Source of the DNA: an uncultured Pelagibacteraceae bacterium
GTDB lineage: Bacteria; Pseudomonadota; Alphaproteobacteria; Pelagibacterales; AG-422-B15
NCBI GenBank assembly: GCA_902624455.1
Contig: CACNXQ010000009.1
Coordinates: forward strand, 1 to 38,139
Reading direction: 5' to 3'
DNA: 38,139 bases
Shown: positions 25,496-32,669 of the stretch, one piece after another
Layout: each line of letters opens with the position of its first letter
Numbering within the stretch: position 1 is the first letter of the stretch
Notes under the pieces: generated by a model
What the model saw: only the letters and a program-made list of their open reading frames with translations
Databases searched by the model: none
Told to the model about the DNA's origin: nothing
Made by a program: the position numbers and the translations under genes

Positions 25496-25640
25496 TGTTT
25501 TGAAGCCTTACGTTTGTTATAGCAATTTGAAATCTTTGCCAGCAGTCTAATATTTGTTGATTATTCAGGCTTTTTAAACTTTTTTTGAAAATTAAACCTC
25601 TATCTATGCATTATCATTTCTTGAGCGCTAATGTGGAAAT
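25404..25640. other. aroA-rpsA intergenic region, no cmk
   Basis: This 237-base gap is the longest in the window. It contains the possible 30-codon ORF next to rpsA and an extended -10 element. It also has AT-rich sequence with no hairpin-plus-T-run terminator that I can support. Neither strand shows a cytidylate kinase fragment, although alphaproteobacteria usually carry cmk between aroA and rpsA. Confidence 0.5.
25516..25524 (-). promoter_or_regulatory. Candidate extended -10 promoter for rpsA
   Basis: On the - strand TGCTATAAC (25524-25516) matches the extended -10 form TGnTATAAT with one mismatch. No convincing -35 is seen. It would start transcription about 14 bases before the small ORF and about 105 bases before rpsA. 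Confidence 0.4.
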
Positions 25641-26924
25641 TTATTTTTTTAGAAGACTTTTTAAGTCCTTTTTGAACTTAGGATAACTGACAGAAATACA
25701 TTTCTCGTTATCAATTTTTATATTTTTATTTAAAAGTGCTAAAATCATAAATGAACAAGCAATTCGGTGGTCACCAAAAGTTTTTATTTTACAAATTTTT
25801 TTATTTAAACTTGAAGAACCAGTAATATGAATATTATCTCCAATATTTTTGGCTTTAACTCCAACTTTCTTGAGATTCAAAACTATACTTTTTATTCTAT
25901 CACTTTCTTTATGACGTAACTCACTAACACCATTCATTATCGTTTCTCCAGTTGCGCAACTAGCAGCAATAGATAGAATTGGATACTCATCTATTAAAAA
26001 AGGAGATAGTAATTTATTTATGTTTATTCCTCTGAGCTTGCTATAACAAACAGAAATATTTCCACACTGTTCACCAGAGACATTATTAGTTTTTTTTACA
26101 GAAATTTTGCCACCCATTTTTTTTAAAATTTTTAAGTATTCAATCCTTGTTGGATTAAGCATTACATTTTTAAGAGTAATTTTTGATCCAGGTATAATTA
26201 AGGCTCCCACAATGAAGAAAGCTGCGCTCGAGGGATCGCCTGCAACTCTAATATTTTTTGAGTAAATTTCATATGGACCTTTTAGTTCAATTAAATTAGA
26301 TCCATCTTTTCCTTTTATTATTTTATGTTTAACGTTTAAGTATTTAAGCAGTTTTTCTGTGTGGTCGCGAGTAAGTACTTTTTCGCGTATTGAAAACTTT
26401 CCACCCATATTAAGTCCAGCAAAAATGAGAGCGGTTTTAATTTGTGCTGAAGGTTTTTTTATTGTTATTTCTTCCGGAATAAGTTTACTTGTCCCAAAAG
26501 TTTTCAGTGGCAAATAATCATTTTTAGTAAGCTTAAATCTTGCTCCAAGTTTTTCTAAATATACAGTCACACGACTCATTGATCTTTTACTGAGAGATTT
26601 ATCTCCTGTAAATCTACATTTAATTGGATTTGAACTTACTGCACCTATCATTGTACGAGCTGTTGTCCCACTGTTTAGCGCGTTGAGATCTTTTTTAGGT
26701 TGTAAGAAACCATTTGTACCATTACCGTAAACTATCCATTTTCCTAATTTCTTATGTATTGTTATGCCTAATTGTTTCAGTATTTTTATCGTTGCTTTTA
26801 TATCATCTGCTTCCAATAAATTAGTAATTTCAGATTTACCTATTGACATAGATGAAAGTATTAGAGCACGGTGAGATACTGATTTATCGCCTGGAATATT
26901 TAATGTCCCGAATAATTTATACAC
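25641..26924 (-). CDS. aroA: 3-phosphoshikimate 1-carboxyvinyltransferase (EPSP synthase, class II-like)
   Basis: This is a 427-residue EPSP synthase with the N-terminal 'IPGDKSVSHRALILSSMS' and 'ALNSGTTARTMIGAV' motifs. Features resembling class II enzymes (CP4 type) are 'LTRDHTEKLLKYL', 'AGDPSSAAFF' and 'NPTRIEYL'. The normally RPM-containing phosphate-site motif reads 'GDKSLSKRSMSRV', with Ser for Pro. The residue equivalent to the CP4 Ala100 appears to be Gly. It joins shikimate 3-phosphate and PEP in aromatic amino-acid synthesis. The protein is unusually Lys-rich. It is divergent from the FYDLN-acid gene. Confidence 0.94.
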   Translation of the reverse strand: MYKLFGTLNIPGDKSVSHRALILSSMSIGKSEITNLLEADDIKATIKILKQLGITIHKKLGKWIVYGNGTNGFLQPKKDLNALNSGTTARTMIGAVSSNPIKCRFTGDKSLSKRSMSRVTVYLEKLGARFKLTKNDYLPLKTFGTSKLIPEEITIKKPSAQIKTALIFAGLNMGGKFSIREKVLTRDHTEKLLKYLNVKHKIIKGKDGSNLIELKGPYEIYSKNIRVAGDPSSAAFFIVGALIIPGSKITLKNVMLNPTRIEYLKILKKMGGKISVKKTNNVSGEQCGNISVCYSKLRGININKLLSPFLIDEYPILSIAASCATGETIMNGVSELRHKESDRIKSIVLNLKKVGVKAKNIGDNIHITGSSSLNKKICKIKTFGDHRIACSFMILALLNKNIKIDNEKCISVSYPKFKKDLKSLLKK

Positions 26925-26931
26925 TTTTATA

Positions 26932-26965
26932 TTGTCAATTTTTTTGGTTAGGATAAAATTATACT
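26932..26965. promoter_or_regulatory. Overlapping divergent promoters of aroA and the FYDLN-acid gene
   Basis: In the 87-base divergent gap, the + strand has TTGTCA (26932-26937) and TAAAAT (26954-26959) at 16-base spacing, facing the FYDLN-acid gene. The - strand has a perfect TATAAT (26963-26958) facing aroA, without a good -35. The two -10 elements overlap, so the two promoters probably compete. Confidence 0.4.
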
Positions 26966-27011
26966 ACATTAGATTTTATCTTAAAATAATTAGTATTCAA
27001 ATTACATAAAT

Positions 27012-27380
27012 ATGCCAAAAGCTGAATGGGGTCTAAAAAAATATTGTCCGAGTTGTGAAAAGAAGTTTTACGACCTGAATCGAAAACCCCCGGTCTGCCC
27101 GATATGTGGCGCTGAAATTGAAGAAACAGAAGTATCGATTTCAACTACTCTCACCAAACAGGTATTTACTAGTAATTTGGATGTCCCTTCTGATAACAAT
27201 CTAGTTGGTAGTGATCCATCAGAGTCTATTGCTGAAGTTGAGGATATTGCAATTGATGATGCAATTGATGAAGAAACAATAAGCCTAGAGGACACAGAGG
27301 ATAATGTAGATGTTGATGTAATCGATGATGAAGTTGATGATCTAGGCATTGAAGACGAAAACACTGAAAGTATAGACTAA
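27012..27380 (+). CDS. FYDLN-acid (TIGR02300) zinc-ribbon protein
   Basis: This is a 122-residue protein of the TIGR02300 family, typical of alphaproteobacteria. The N-terminus begins MPKAEWGLKKYCPSCEKKFYDLN, with Cys12/Cys15 and Cys29/Cys32 forming a zinc ribbon around the eponymous FYDLN. From about residue 65 to the end the chain is strongly acidic (Asp/Glu-Val repeats) and likely disordered. Function is unknown. The conserved neighbourhood with aroA and tRNA-Ala confirms identity. It ends 12 bases before the tRNA gene. Confidence 0.92.
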   Translation: MPKAEWGLKKYCPSCEKKFYDLNRKPPVCPICGAEIEETEVSISTTLTKQVFTSNLDVPSDNNLVGSDPSESIAEVEDIAIDDAIDEETISLEDTEDNVDVDVIDDEVDDLGIEDENTESID

Positions 27381-27392
27381 TAGAATTTTCAC

Positions 27393-27465
27393 GGGGCTAT
27401 AGCTCAGCTGGGAGAGCACTTGGATGGCATTCAAGGGGTCGGCGGTTCGATCCCGCCTAGCTCCA
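27393..27465 (+). tRNA. tRNA-Ala, anticodon GGC
   Basis: A 73-base cloverleaf folds cleanly. The acceptor stem is GGGGCTA/TAGCTCC with one G-U pair. The D arm is GCTC...GAGC. The anticodon stem is CTTGG/TCAAG with loop ATGGCAT, giving anticodon GGC (Ala, reads GCC/GCU). The T arm is GGCGG-TTCGATC-CCGCC, with discriminator A73. The 3' CCA is not encoded, so CCA-adding enzyme is needed. The 3' end lies three bases from the convergent lptB stop, leaving no separate terminator. Confidence 0.96.
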
Positions 27466-27468
27466 CAT

Positions 27469-28221
27469 TCAAACTTTAAAGGTCTCGCCTAAGTAAAATT
27501 TCCTCGCTTCTTTATTGCCTACTATAGTATTGCTATCACCTTCGGCTATTATTTCTCCTGAATGCATAACATAAGTATAATCACATATATCTAAACAAGC
27601 TCTTGCATTATGGTCAGTTATTAAGCAAGCGATATTTTTTGTGTTTAATTGTTTAATTAATCTCTTAATATCTTCAATTGCAAGAGGATCAACTGCTGAG
27701 AGCGGCTCATCAAATAAAATAATGCTTGGTTCTGAACAAAGCGCTCTTGCAATTTCGCATCTTCTGGACTCTCCTCCACTAAGCATGCTTGGAAACGCAC
27801 TTCTTAAGTGTGTGAGCGAAAATTCAGTTAATAATTCTTCAAGAAGTGTCTCCCTTTTTTCGTTTGAATATTTTTTAGTTTCTAATATTGCTAATAAATT
27901 ATCTTCAACAGATAGACCTCTGAAGATTGATCTTTGTTGTGGCAAATAACCAAGACCATGCCTTGCTCTTTTATACATTGGTAAAGAGGTAATATTTTTG
28001 TCGTCTAAAATTATTTCTCCACTATCACAGTTTAAAAGACCCATGATAACAGTCATTAAAGTAGTTTTGCCCGCTCCATTCGCACCCAATAAACCTATAG
28101 TAGTTCCACGTTCTATTTTTAGCGATACATCTCTTACAATTTGTTTATTAGAAATAGATTTACGAATGTTTTTTGCAACAAGACCATTGGTTGAAGAGAC
28201 GATTTTTGGTTTACTATTCAT
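27469..28221 (-). CDS. lptB: LPS export ABC transporter ATP-binding protein LptB
   Basis: This is a 250-residue ABC ATPase with Walker A GANGAGKTT (46-54), 'GLGYLPQQRSIFRGLSVEDNLLAIL' (the LptB Q-loop), signature LSGGESRRCEIARAL, Walker B IILFDEPLSAVDP and H-loop CLITDHNARACLDICD. It powers LPS extraction from the inner membrane with LptFG and LptC. It overlaps lptA by eight bases. In most alphaproteobacteria rpoN follows lptB; here a convergent tRNA gene does. Confidence 0.95.
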   Translation of the reverse strand: MNSKPKIVSSTNGLVAKNIRKSISNKQIVRDVSLKIERGTTIGLLGANGAGKTTLMTVIMGLLNCDSGEIILDDKNITSLPMYKRARHGLGYLPQQRSIFRGLSVEDNLLAILETKKYSNEKRETLLEELLTEFSLTHLRSAFPSMLSGGESRRCEIARALCSEPSIILFDEPLSAVDPLAIEDIKRLIKQLNTKNIACLITDHNARACLDICDYTYVMHSGEIIAEGDSNTIVGNKEARKFYLGETFKV

Positions 28222-28678
28222 TATTCGACTTATTTATTTGAGCAGTAACTCTGCTGTTCGATTCCGCGGTCATTATACTTGTAGAGTTTGCTAAATCTAG
28301 TATTAATTGATCGCTTCGAATTTTATTTTCTTTTTCTATTACAACAACATCTCCCTTTAGTAAAATCTCTTCATTATTTACCTGATACTTTGAGAAATTC
28401 CCATATGCTGTCACACCGTTCACAATTAATTTGATATTATCTTCAGCGATAATTTCGTTTATACTTTTGTTTGCTTCATTGTAAAAGATTGATATTTTAT
28501 CCGACCACAATTTAATTGTATCATCTTCTGCGTAAACATTTCCGGAAAAAACTGAAATATTTTTATCTCGGAATACATTAAGTTTTTCAGATGAAATTTT
28601 AATAGAGTCAGAGTATGCCGTGATTAAATTGAACACACAAATTAAAAAAGTTATATTAAATGTATATTTATTTCTCAT
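28214..28678 (-). CDS. lptA: LPS transport periplasmic protein LptA
   Basis: This is a 154-residue OstA/LptA-like protein. A signal peptide covers about residues 1-23. The rest is a repetitive beta-jellyroll pattern: 'IKISSEKLNVFRDKNISVFSGNVYAEDDTIKLWSDKISIFY', '...AEDNIKLIVNGVTAYGNFSKYQ', 'ILLKGDVVVIEKENKIRSDQLILDL'. It would bridge the periplasm and carry LPS from LptC to LptD. The start overlaps lptC by four bases and the stop overlaps lptB by eight. Confidence 0.9.
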   Translation of the reverse strand: MRNKYTFNITFLICVFNLITAYSDSIKISSEKLNVFRDKNISVFSGNVYAEDDTIKLWSDKISIFYNEANKSINEIIAEDNIKLIVNGVTAYGNFSKYQVNNEEILLKGDVVVIEKENKIRSDQLILDLANSTSIMTAESNSRVTAQINKSNNE

Positions 28679-29169
28679 TTTAATATTTCAGTTATAACGT
28701 TTCCTTCGTGAAGTATATTATCGAAATTATTTGATATTGTTGTCGTATCAGAATTTATTCTAAAATCCTTATTTTCATGAAAGACATTTTTTCTTAGTAT
28801 TATTAAATCCTCATTCATTTTGAAAATTGCGTTGTTTGATGTAATTTTATCACCATCATCGGTATAAAATTGTACATTATCAGATAATTTAATAGTATTT
28901 TTTGTTTGCTCGTAATCACCTTCATCTGCATTCATGTAAATCCATAATCCATCGTTAGTCTTAAATTTTCCTTCTACATCAAATAAAACAAGTTTTTCAC
29001 TAGATCTTAGTCCTTTTTGAGCTTTAATTTCATATGATTTCTGATCTAGACCTTTTTCTGAGAATCGAGGCTGATCAATTTCAATTACAGTTTCATTGTT
29101 ATTAGCTGCAGCGCTCAAAATATTTAAGAAAAATAAACCAAAAATAAAAGATCTATTTAAGAAAATCAT
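28675..29169 (-). CDS. lptC: LPS export system protein LptC
   Basis: This is a 164-residue LptC-like protein. An N-terminal hydrophobic segment (about residues 3-22) acts as signal or membrane anchor. It is followed by a beta-jellyroll domain with 'QPRFSEKGLDQKSYEIKAQKGLRSSEKLVLFDVEGKFKTNDG' and 'INADEGDY'-like repeats ending 'LHEGNVITEI'. It receives LPS from LptBFG and hands it to LptA. It is shorter than many alphaproteobacterial LptC proteins. Its gene overlaps kdsD and lptA by four bases each. Confidence 0.87.
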   Translation of the reverse strand: MIFLNRSFIFGLFFLNILSAAANNNETVIEIDQPRFSEKGLDQKSYEIKAQKGLRSSEKLVLFDVEGKFKTNDGLWIYMNADEGDYEQTKNTIKLSDNVQFYTDDGDKITSNNAIFKMNEDLIILRKNVFHENKDFRINSDTTTISNNFDNILHEGNVITEILK

Positions 29170-30125
29170 CCAACGTACTGTAATATCTGATGCAAATGAA
29201 TAATTCCAGTTGCTTTTAAATTAGTTTCTGAATTTGAAACAAATAAACATGTAATTTTTTTCTTATTCATAATCTTTAGTGCATTAATGAGCAGTTCCTC
29301 ATGATTTATCATAATGGGATTTTTTGTCATTATATCTGAGGCACACAAATTAAATAGATTCCTCTTAAAGCCTCTCCTTAAATCTCCATCTGAAATAATA
29401 CCAACTAATTGACCTAATTTATTTTTTACCCCTACGTGTCCAAAAGATTTTTTACTCATTTCTAATATTACAGATTTCATAGATGCATTTAGTGAGACAA
29501 CTGGCATTTTGTTGCCTTTGTACATGACATCTTTTATCTGCATCATCGACTCTCCAAGGGAACCTCCAGGATGAATTTTTTTGTAATCAGTAACTTTAAA
29601 ATTTTTTATTTTCATCAATGATACGCATATCGCATCACCTATTATTAAAGATAATGTTGTAGAAGTGGTTGGCGCGAGTCCAATTGTGCAAGCTTCTTTA
29701 GCATTAGGTAAAATAATTTTGTAATTTGAAGATTTTGCTAAATGACTTTTCTTGTTTGAAGTTATCGCAATTGTACAAATAGAATTTTCATTTGCATATT
29801 TAATTATTTCATTAAGTTCTGAACTACTCCCGGAATTTGAAATAAAAATAATAGCATCATTTTTTTTTACAATACCTAAATCCCCATGAGCCATTGATGT
29901 GGGATCTACGCATTGAGACGGAGTTCCAGTAGAGCTCATAGTACTCGAAATTTTGCTAGCAATTATTAGCGATTTTCCTACACCAGTAACAATCACTTTA
30001 CCTTTAATTTTTGATAATTTTTTAATTGCGTCTGCAAATTCTTTATCAATTGACTTATGTAATTTAGTAATTCCAGTAATTTCTACATCTAAGACTTTTT
30101 TTGCTGTATTAATTATATTTTTCAT
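29166..30125 (-). CDS. kdsD: D-arabinose 5-phosphate isomerase (KpsF/GutQ family)
   Basis: This 319-residue protein has an N-terminal SIS domain ('VTGVGKSLIIASKISSTMSSTG', 'PTSMAHGDLGIVKKNDAIIFISNSGSSSEL') and two C-terminal CBS repeats (about residues 200-319; 'GVKNKLGQLVGIISDGDLRRGF'). This is the KpsF/KdsD architecture at its normal length. It converts ribulose 5-phosphate to arabinose 5-phosphate, the first step to Kdo, and so pairs logically with lptC-lptA-lptB. It ends with a four-base overlap with lptC and starts six bases after the rnd stop. Confidence 0.94.
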   Translation of the reverse strand: MKNIINTAKKVLDVEITGITKLHKSIDKEFADAIKKLSKIKGKVIVTGVGKSLIIASKISSTMSSTGTPSQCVDPTSMAHGDLGIVKKNDAIIFISNSGSSSELNEIIKYANENSICTIAITSNKKSHLAKSSNYKIILPNAKEACTIGLAPTTSTTLSLIIGDAICVSLMKIKNFKVTDYKKIHPGGSLGESMMQIKDVMYKGNKMPVVSLNASMKSVILEMSKKSFGHVGVKNKLGQLVGIISDGDLRRGFKRNLFNLCASDIMTKNPIMINHEELLINALKIMNKKKITCLFVSNSETNLKATGIIHLHQILQYVG

Positions 30126-30131
30126 AGTGTT

Positions 30132-30749
30132 TTACGAAGAGTGAGCAAAAATATCATTCTCCCATCCTCTTAAATCTAATTCAACTCTTGTTTGCAAAAA
30201 TGAAAAACATGACTTTGCCAATGACATCCTGTTTTGTCTGTTCAGTATTTCATCTAATCTACTTTTTATTTCATGAAGGTACAAAACATCGTTAGCCGCA
30301 TAGTTTATTTGTTCTTCAGACAAATCAGGATTAGACCAATCACTTGATTGATGTTTTTTTGAAATTTCAACTTTTAATAATTCTTTACATAAGTCTCTGT
30401 AGCCATGAGATTGTGAATAAGTTCTTGCAATTTTACTTGCAATCTTTGTACAATAAACGTTTTTTAACATTATATTTAGATCATGATAGATCGCCGCCAT
30501 ATCGTGTCTTCCATAATGAAATATAAATGTAGCGTCGCTACTTAGAATTTTTTTTAAATTAGGTGCACTGTAATCTCTATTTGTAAAATGAATTAAATGA
30601 CAATCACCTTCAGCATCATAAAGTTGGATTAAACATAATGGATCTCTTTTTGGTTGCAGTCCCATCATTTCGCAATCAGCAGCTATAAGACTTGAAAACT
30701 GTACGTCTCCATCAATATCATCCTTATGAAATGTAACCTTGGCTTGCAT
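30132..30749 (-). CDS. rnd: Short RNase D-type 3'-5' exonuclease
   Basis: This 205-residue DEDDy exonuclease has Asp25 and Glu27 (AADCEMMG), Asp83 (FHYGRHDMA), Tyr150 and Asp154 (NYAANDVLYLHE). It lacks the HRDC domains of E. coli RNase D and has the short size common in alphaproteobacteria next to kdsD. It probably trims RNA 3' ends. It is the first gene of the rnd-kdsD-lptC-lptA-lptB run and is divergent from the NDUFA9-like gene across 53 bases. Confidence 0.9.
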   Translation of the reverse strand: MQAKVTFHKDDIDGDVQFSSLIAADCEMMGLQPKRDPLCLIQLYDAEGDCHLIHFTNRDYSAPNLKKILSSDATFIFHYGRHDMAAIYHDLNIMLKNVYCTKIASKIARTYSQSHGYRDLCKELLKVEISKKHQSSDWSNPDLSEEQINYAANDVLYLHEIKSRLDEILNRQNRMSLAKSCFSFLQTRVELDLRGWENDIFAHSS

Positions 30750-30802
30750 TAATCAAAATTTATTATATTTCAAAATAGTTTTCTAAAGTATATTTGTTAA
30801 AG

Positions 30803-31705
30803 ATGAAGAAAAAAACAGTGACATTATTTGGTGGAAGTGGGTTTTTAGCTAAATACATAGTTTCTAAGCTCATAAAAGAAGGTCATAAAGTAAATGCCAT
30901 TTGTAGGAATCCACATCTCAATACAGAACTTAGACTGCTTGGTCCAATAGAGAGCTTGGACATATTTAAAGGCAATATATTACAAAAAAGTTCAATTGAG
31001 AGATATGTTGAGGGAGCTGATGTAGTCATAAATCTCGTTGGCATACTTTTCGAAACAAGAGCTCAAAATTTTTTTGAAGCCCATGCGCAAGGAATAAAAA
31101 ACATAGCCGAATTGTCAAAAAAATATGACATTCAGCAATTAATCCATTTTTCTAGTATTGGTTCAAATATAAATGGTGAAGCTAAATATCAGAAAACAAA
31201 AGGTGAAGGTGAAAATTATTTAAAAAGTACTTTTCCAAAAGCAATTATATTAAGACCGTCTATTGTTTTTGGTCCAAAAGGTTTCCTTCCTATTCAATCG
31301 AATATATTAAAAAATTTACCCTTTGCAGCAACATTCAGTGATAATAAATTTCAACCAATTGACGTAAGAGATATTGCATCAGTAGTTTCAAAAATAATAA
31401 ATGATGAAAATATACAGGGTGAAATTTATGAATTGGGTGGACCGGATATACTTAATCTAAAAGAAATCTATCCGTTAATTCTTCAGGCATTAAATATAAA
31501 AAGATTTATTATTCCAATGCCAGTTAATTTTGCAAAATTAATTGCTATAGCTTCAAAGCCCTTACCCACTCCCATAATAACTTTTGACCAAATAAAAATG
31601 CTTAATCAAGATAATGTAGTTACAAAAAATTTCAAAAATACAATACAGTCACTTGGCATTACACCAATCTCTGCTGCAGATTCTATTAATTATCATTTAG
31701 GCTAA
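30803..31705 (+). CDS. NDUFA9-like NAD(P)-binding protein (atypical SDR)
   Basis: This 300-residue protein has an N-terminal Rossmann motif GGSGFLA (near residues 9-15). It then has 'DVVINLVGILFETRAQNFFEAHAQGIKNIAEL', 'LIHFSSIGSN', 'YQKTKGEGENYLKSTFPKAIILRPSIVFGPKG' and 'FQPIDVRDIASVVSKII'. This is the atypical short-chain dehydrogenase pattern of the complex I accessory subunit NDUFA9 and bacterial homologues. The usual catalytic Tyr-x3-Lys is kept as YQKTK. Function in bacteria is unclear; a role in complex I or quinone biology is possible. The ATG at 30803 is preferred to an in-frame TTG at 30794. It is convergent with uppP, one base apart. Confidence 0.87.
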   Translation: MKKKTVTLFGGSGFLAKYIVSKLIKEGHKVNAICRNPHLNTELRLLGPIESLDIFKGNILQKSSIERYVEGADVVINLVGILFETRAQNFFEAHAQGIKNIAELSKKYDIQQLIHFSSIGSNINGEAKYQKTKGEGENYLKSTFPKAIILRPSIVFGPKGFLPIQSNILKNLPFAATFSDNKFQPIDVRDIASVVSKIINDENIQGEIYELGGPDILNLKEIYPLILQALNIKRFIIPMPVNFAKLIAIASKPLPTPIITFDQIKMLNQDNVVTKNFKNTIQSLGITPISAADSINYHLG

Positions 31706-31706
31706 A

Positions 31707-32510
31707 TCAGTTAAAAGAAATATATAAAAGTATAGTACCAAAAATTATTCTATAAATAACAAATGGTAACATAGAATAAGATTGCAAAAATCGCAATAAC
31801 ACAGTAATTGAGAAATAAGCTACAAATGCTGATATAAAAAAACCAACTATTGCATAGAAAATATTTTCTATGATTGGTTCTCTTGTTAGTTCTATTATTG
31901 GTATCGCGGATGACATTAATATAACTGGAATTGAAATAATCATTGCATATTTAGCAGACTCGACTCGATTAATTTTTAAAAACCTAGTTGCGGTAAAAAC
32001 CACTCCTGCTCTGCTTGCCCCTGGTATTACTGAAAAGACTTGAGCAAATCCAACTAATATCGCCTCTGTATTCTTAAGCTCTTTAATAGATTTTCCTCTA
32101 TCCTTTTGATCTTTGTCTGCATAGTAAAGCAATAAAGCAAACACAATTGTGCTAAGTGCTATAATTTCAATATTTCTTAATTTATCTGCTAATCCTGATA
32201 AAAAAATTATCCCACCTATAAAAATAATTGGAATGGATGATAGGATTACATTTAAACTAAGCAATTCGTTTTCACTTTTTTCTTTGTTTATAATGCCAGG
32301 TAGGCCTCTCAAAATATCAAATATTTCTCTATTAAAATATAAACATACCGCACAAAGCGAACCGAGATGCATGCTCACATCCAATAATAATCCATGATCC
32401 CCAAAATTTAGGAAATATCCAAATATTACAAGATGGCCAGAGCTCGAAATTGGAAGAAATTCTAATAAACCTTGTGTGACAGATAAAATTAAAATTGGCA
32501 GAAAACTCAT
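31707..32510 (-). CDS. uppP: Undecaprenyl-diphosphatase
   Basis: This 267-residue polytopic membrane protein of the BacA/UppP family has both active-site motifs: 'QGLLEFLPISSSGHLVIF' near the N-terminus and 'PGASRAGVVFTATRFL' in the middle. It recycles undecaprenyl pyrophosphate for peptidoglycan and LPS O-antigen synthesis. It has no ribosome-binding site. A TATAAA on the - strand (32520-32515) ends five bases before the ATG, with a weak TTGGCG (32542-32537) 16 bases further up, so it may be leaderless. It is divergent from gltD. Confidence 0.95.
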   Translation of the reverse strand: MSFLPILILSVTQGLLEFLPISSSGHLVIFGYFLNFGDHGLLLDVSMHLGSLCAVCLYFNREIFDILRGLPGIINKEKSENELLSLNVILSSIPIIFIGGIIFLSGLADKLRNIEIIALSTIVFALLLYYADKDQKDRGKSIKELKNTEAILVGFAQVFSVIPGASRAGVVFTATRFLKINRVESAKYAMIISIPVILMSSAIPIIELTREPIIENIFYAIVGFFISAFVAYFSITVLLRFLQSYSMLPFVIYRIIFGTILLYISFN

Positions 32511-32602
32511 AAAATTTATACAAAAATAGTTCTTTACGCCAAATAGGCAAGGAAAACTTGTATTTAAGTCATAGATGATGACTATTTTTTGAACTTAATT
32601 AG

Positions 32603-32611
32603 TGATATAGA
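32603..32611 (+). promoter_or_regulatory. Candidate extended -10 promoter of gltD-gltB
   Basis: TGATATAGA (32603-32611) resembles the extended -10 form TGnTATAAT. TTGAAC (32589-32594) upstream is too close to pair with it as a standard -35. Transcription would start near 32618, just before the mini-ORF ribosome-binding site. Confidence 0.35.
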
Positions 32612-32627
32612 ATCTCTAACTAATTGA

Positions 32628-32661
32628 GAGGAGTCATTTTATGTCACATCATATGACATAA
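32628..32661 (+). promoter_or_regulatory. Six-codon leader ORF with strong RBS inside a dyad, upstream of gltD
   Basis: GAGGAG (32628-32633) is placed seven bases before an ATG at 32641, which opens a six-codon frame (MSHHMT) ending in TAA at 32661. Only eight A/T bases separate this stop from the gltD ATG, and those bases contain no ribosome-binding site. The mini-ORF is in a different frame from gltD. It is spanned by a perfect 7-bp inverted repeat, TATGTCA (32640-32646) / TGACATA (32654-32660), with a seven-base centre. As RNA this would form a hairpin; as DNA it could be an operator. It is probably a translational or transcriptional control element of glutamate synthase; mechanism inferred. 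Confidence 0.45.
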
Positions 32662-32669
32662 TTTTTATA

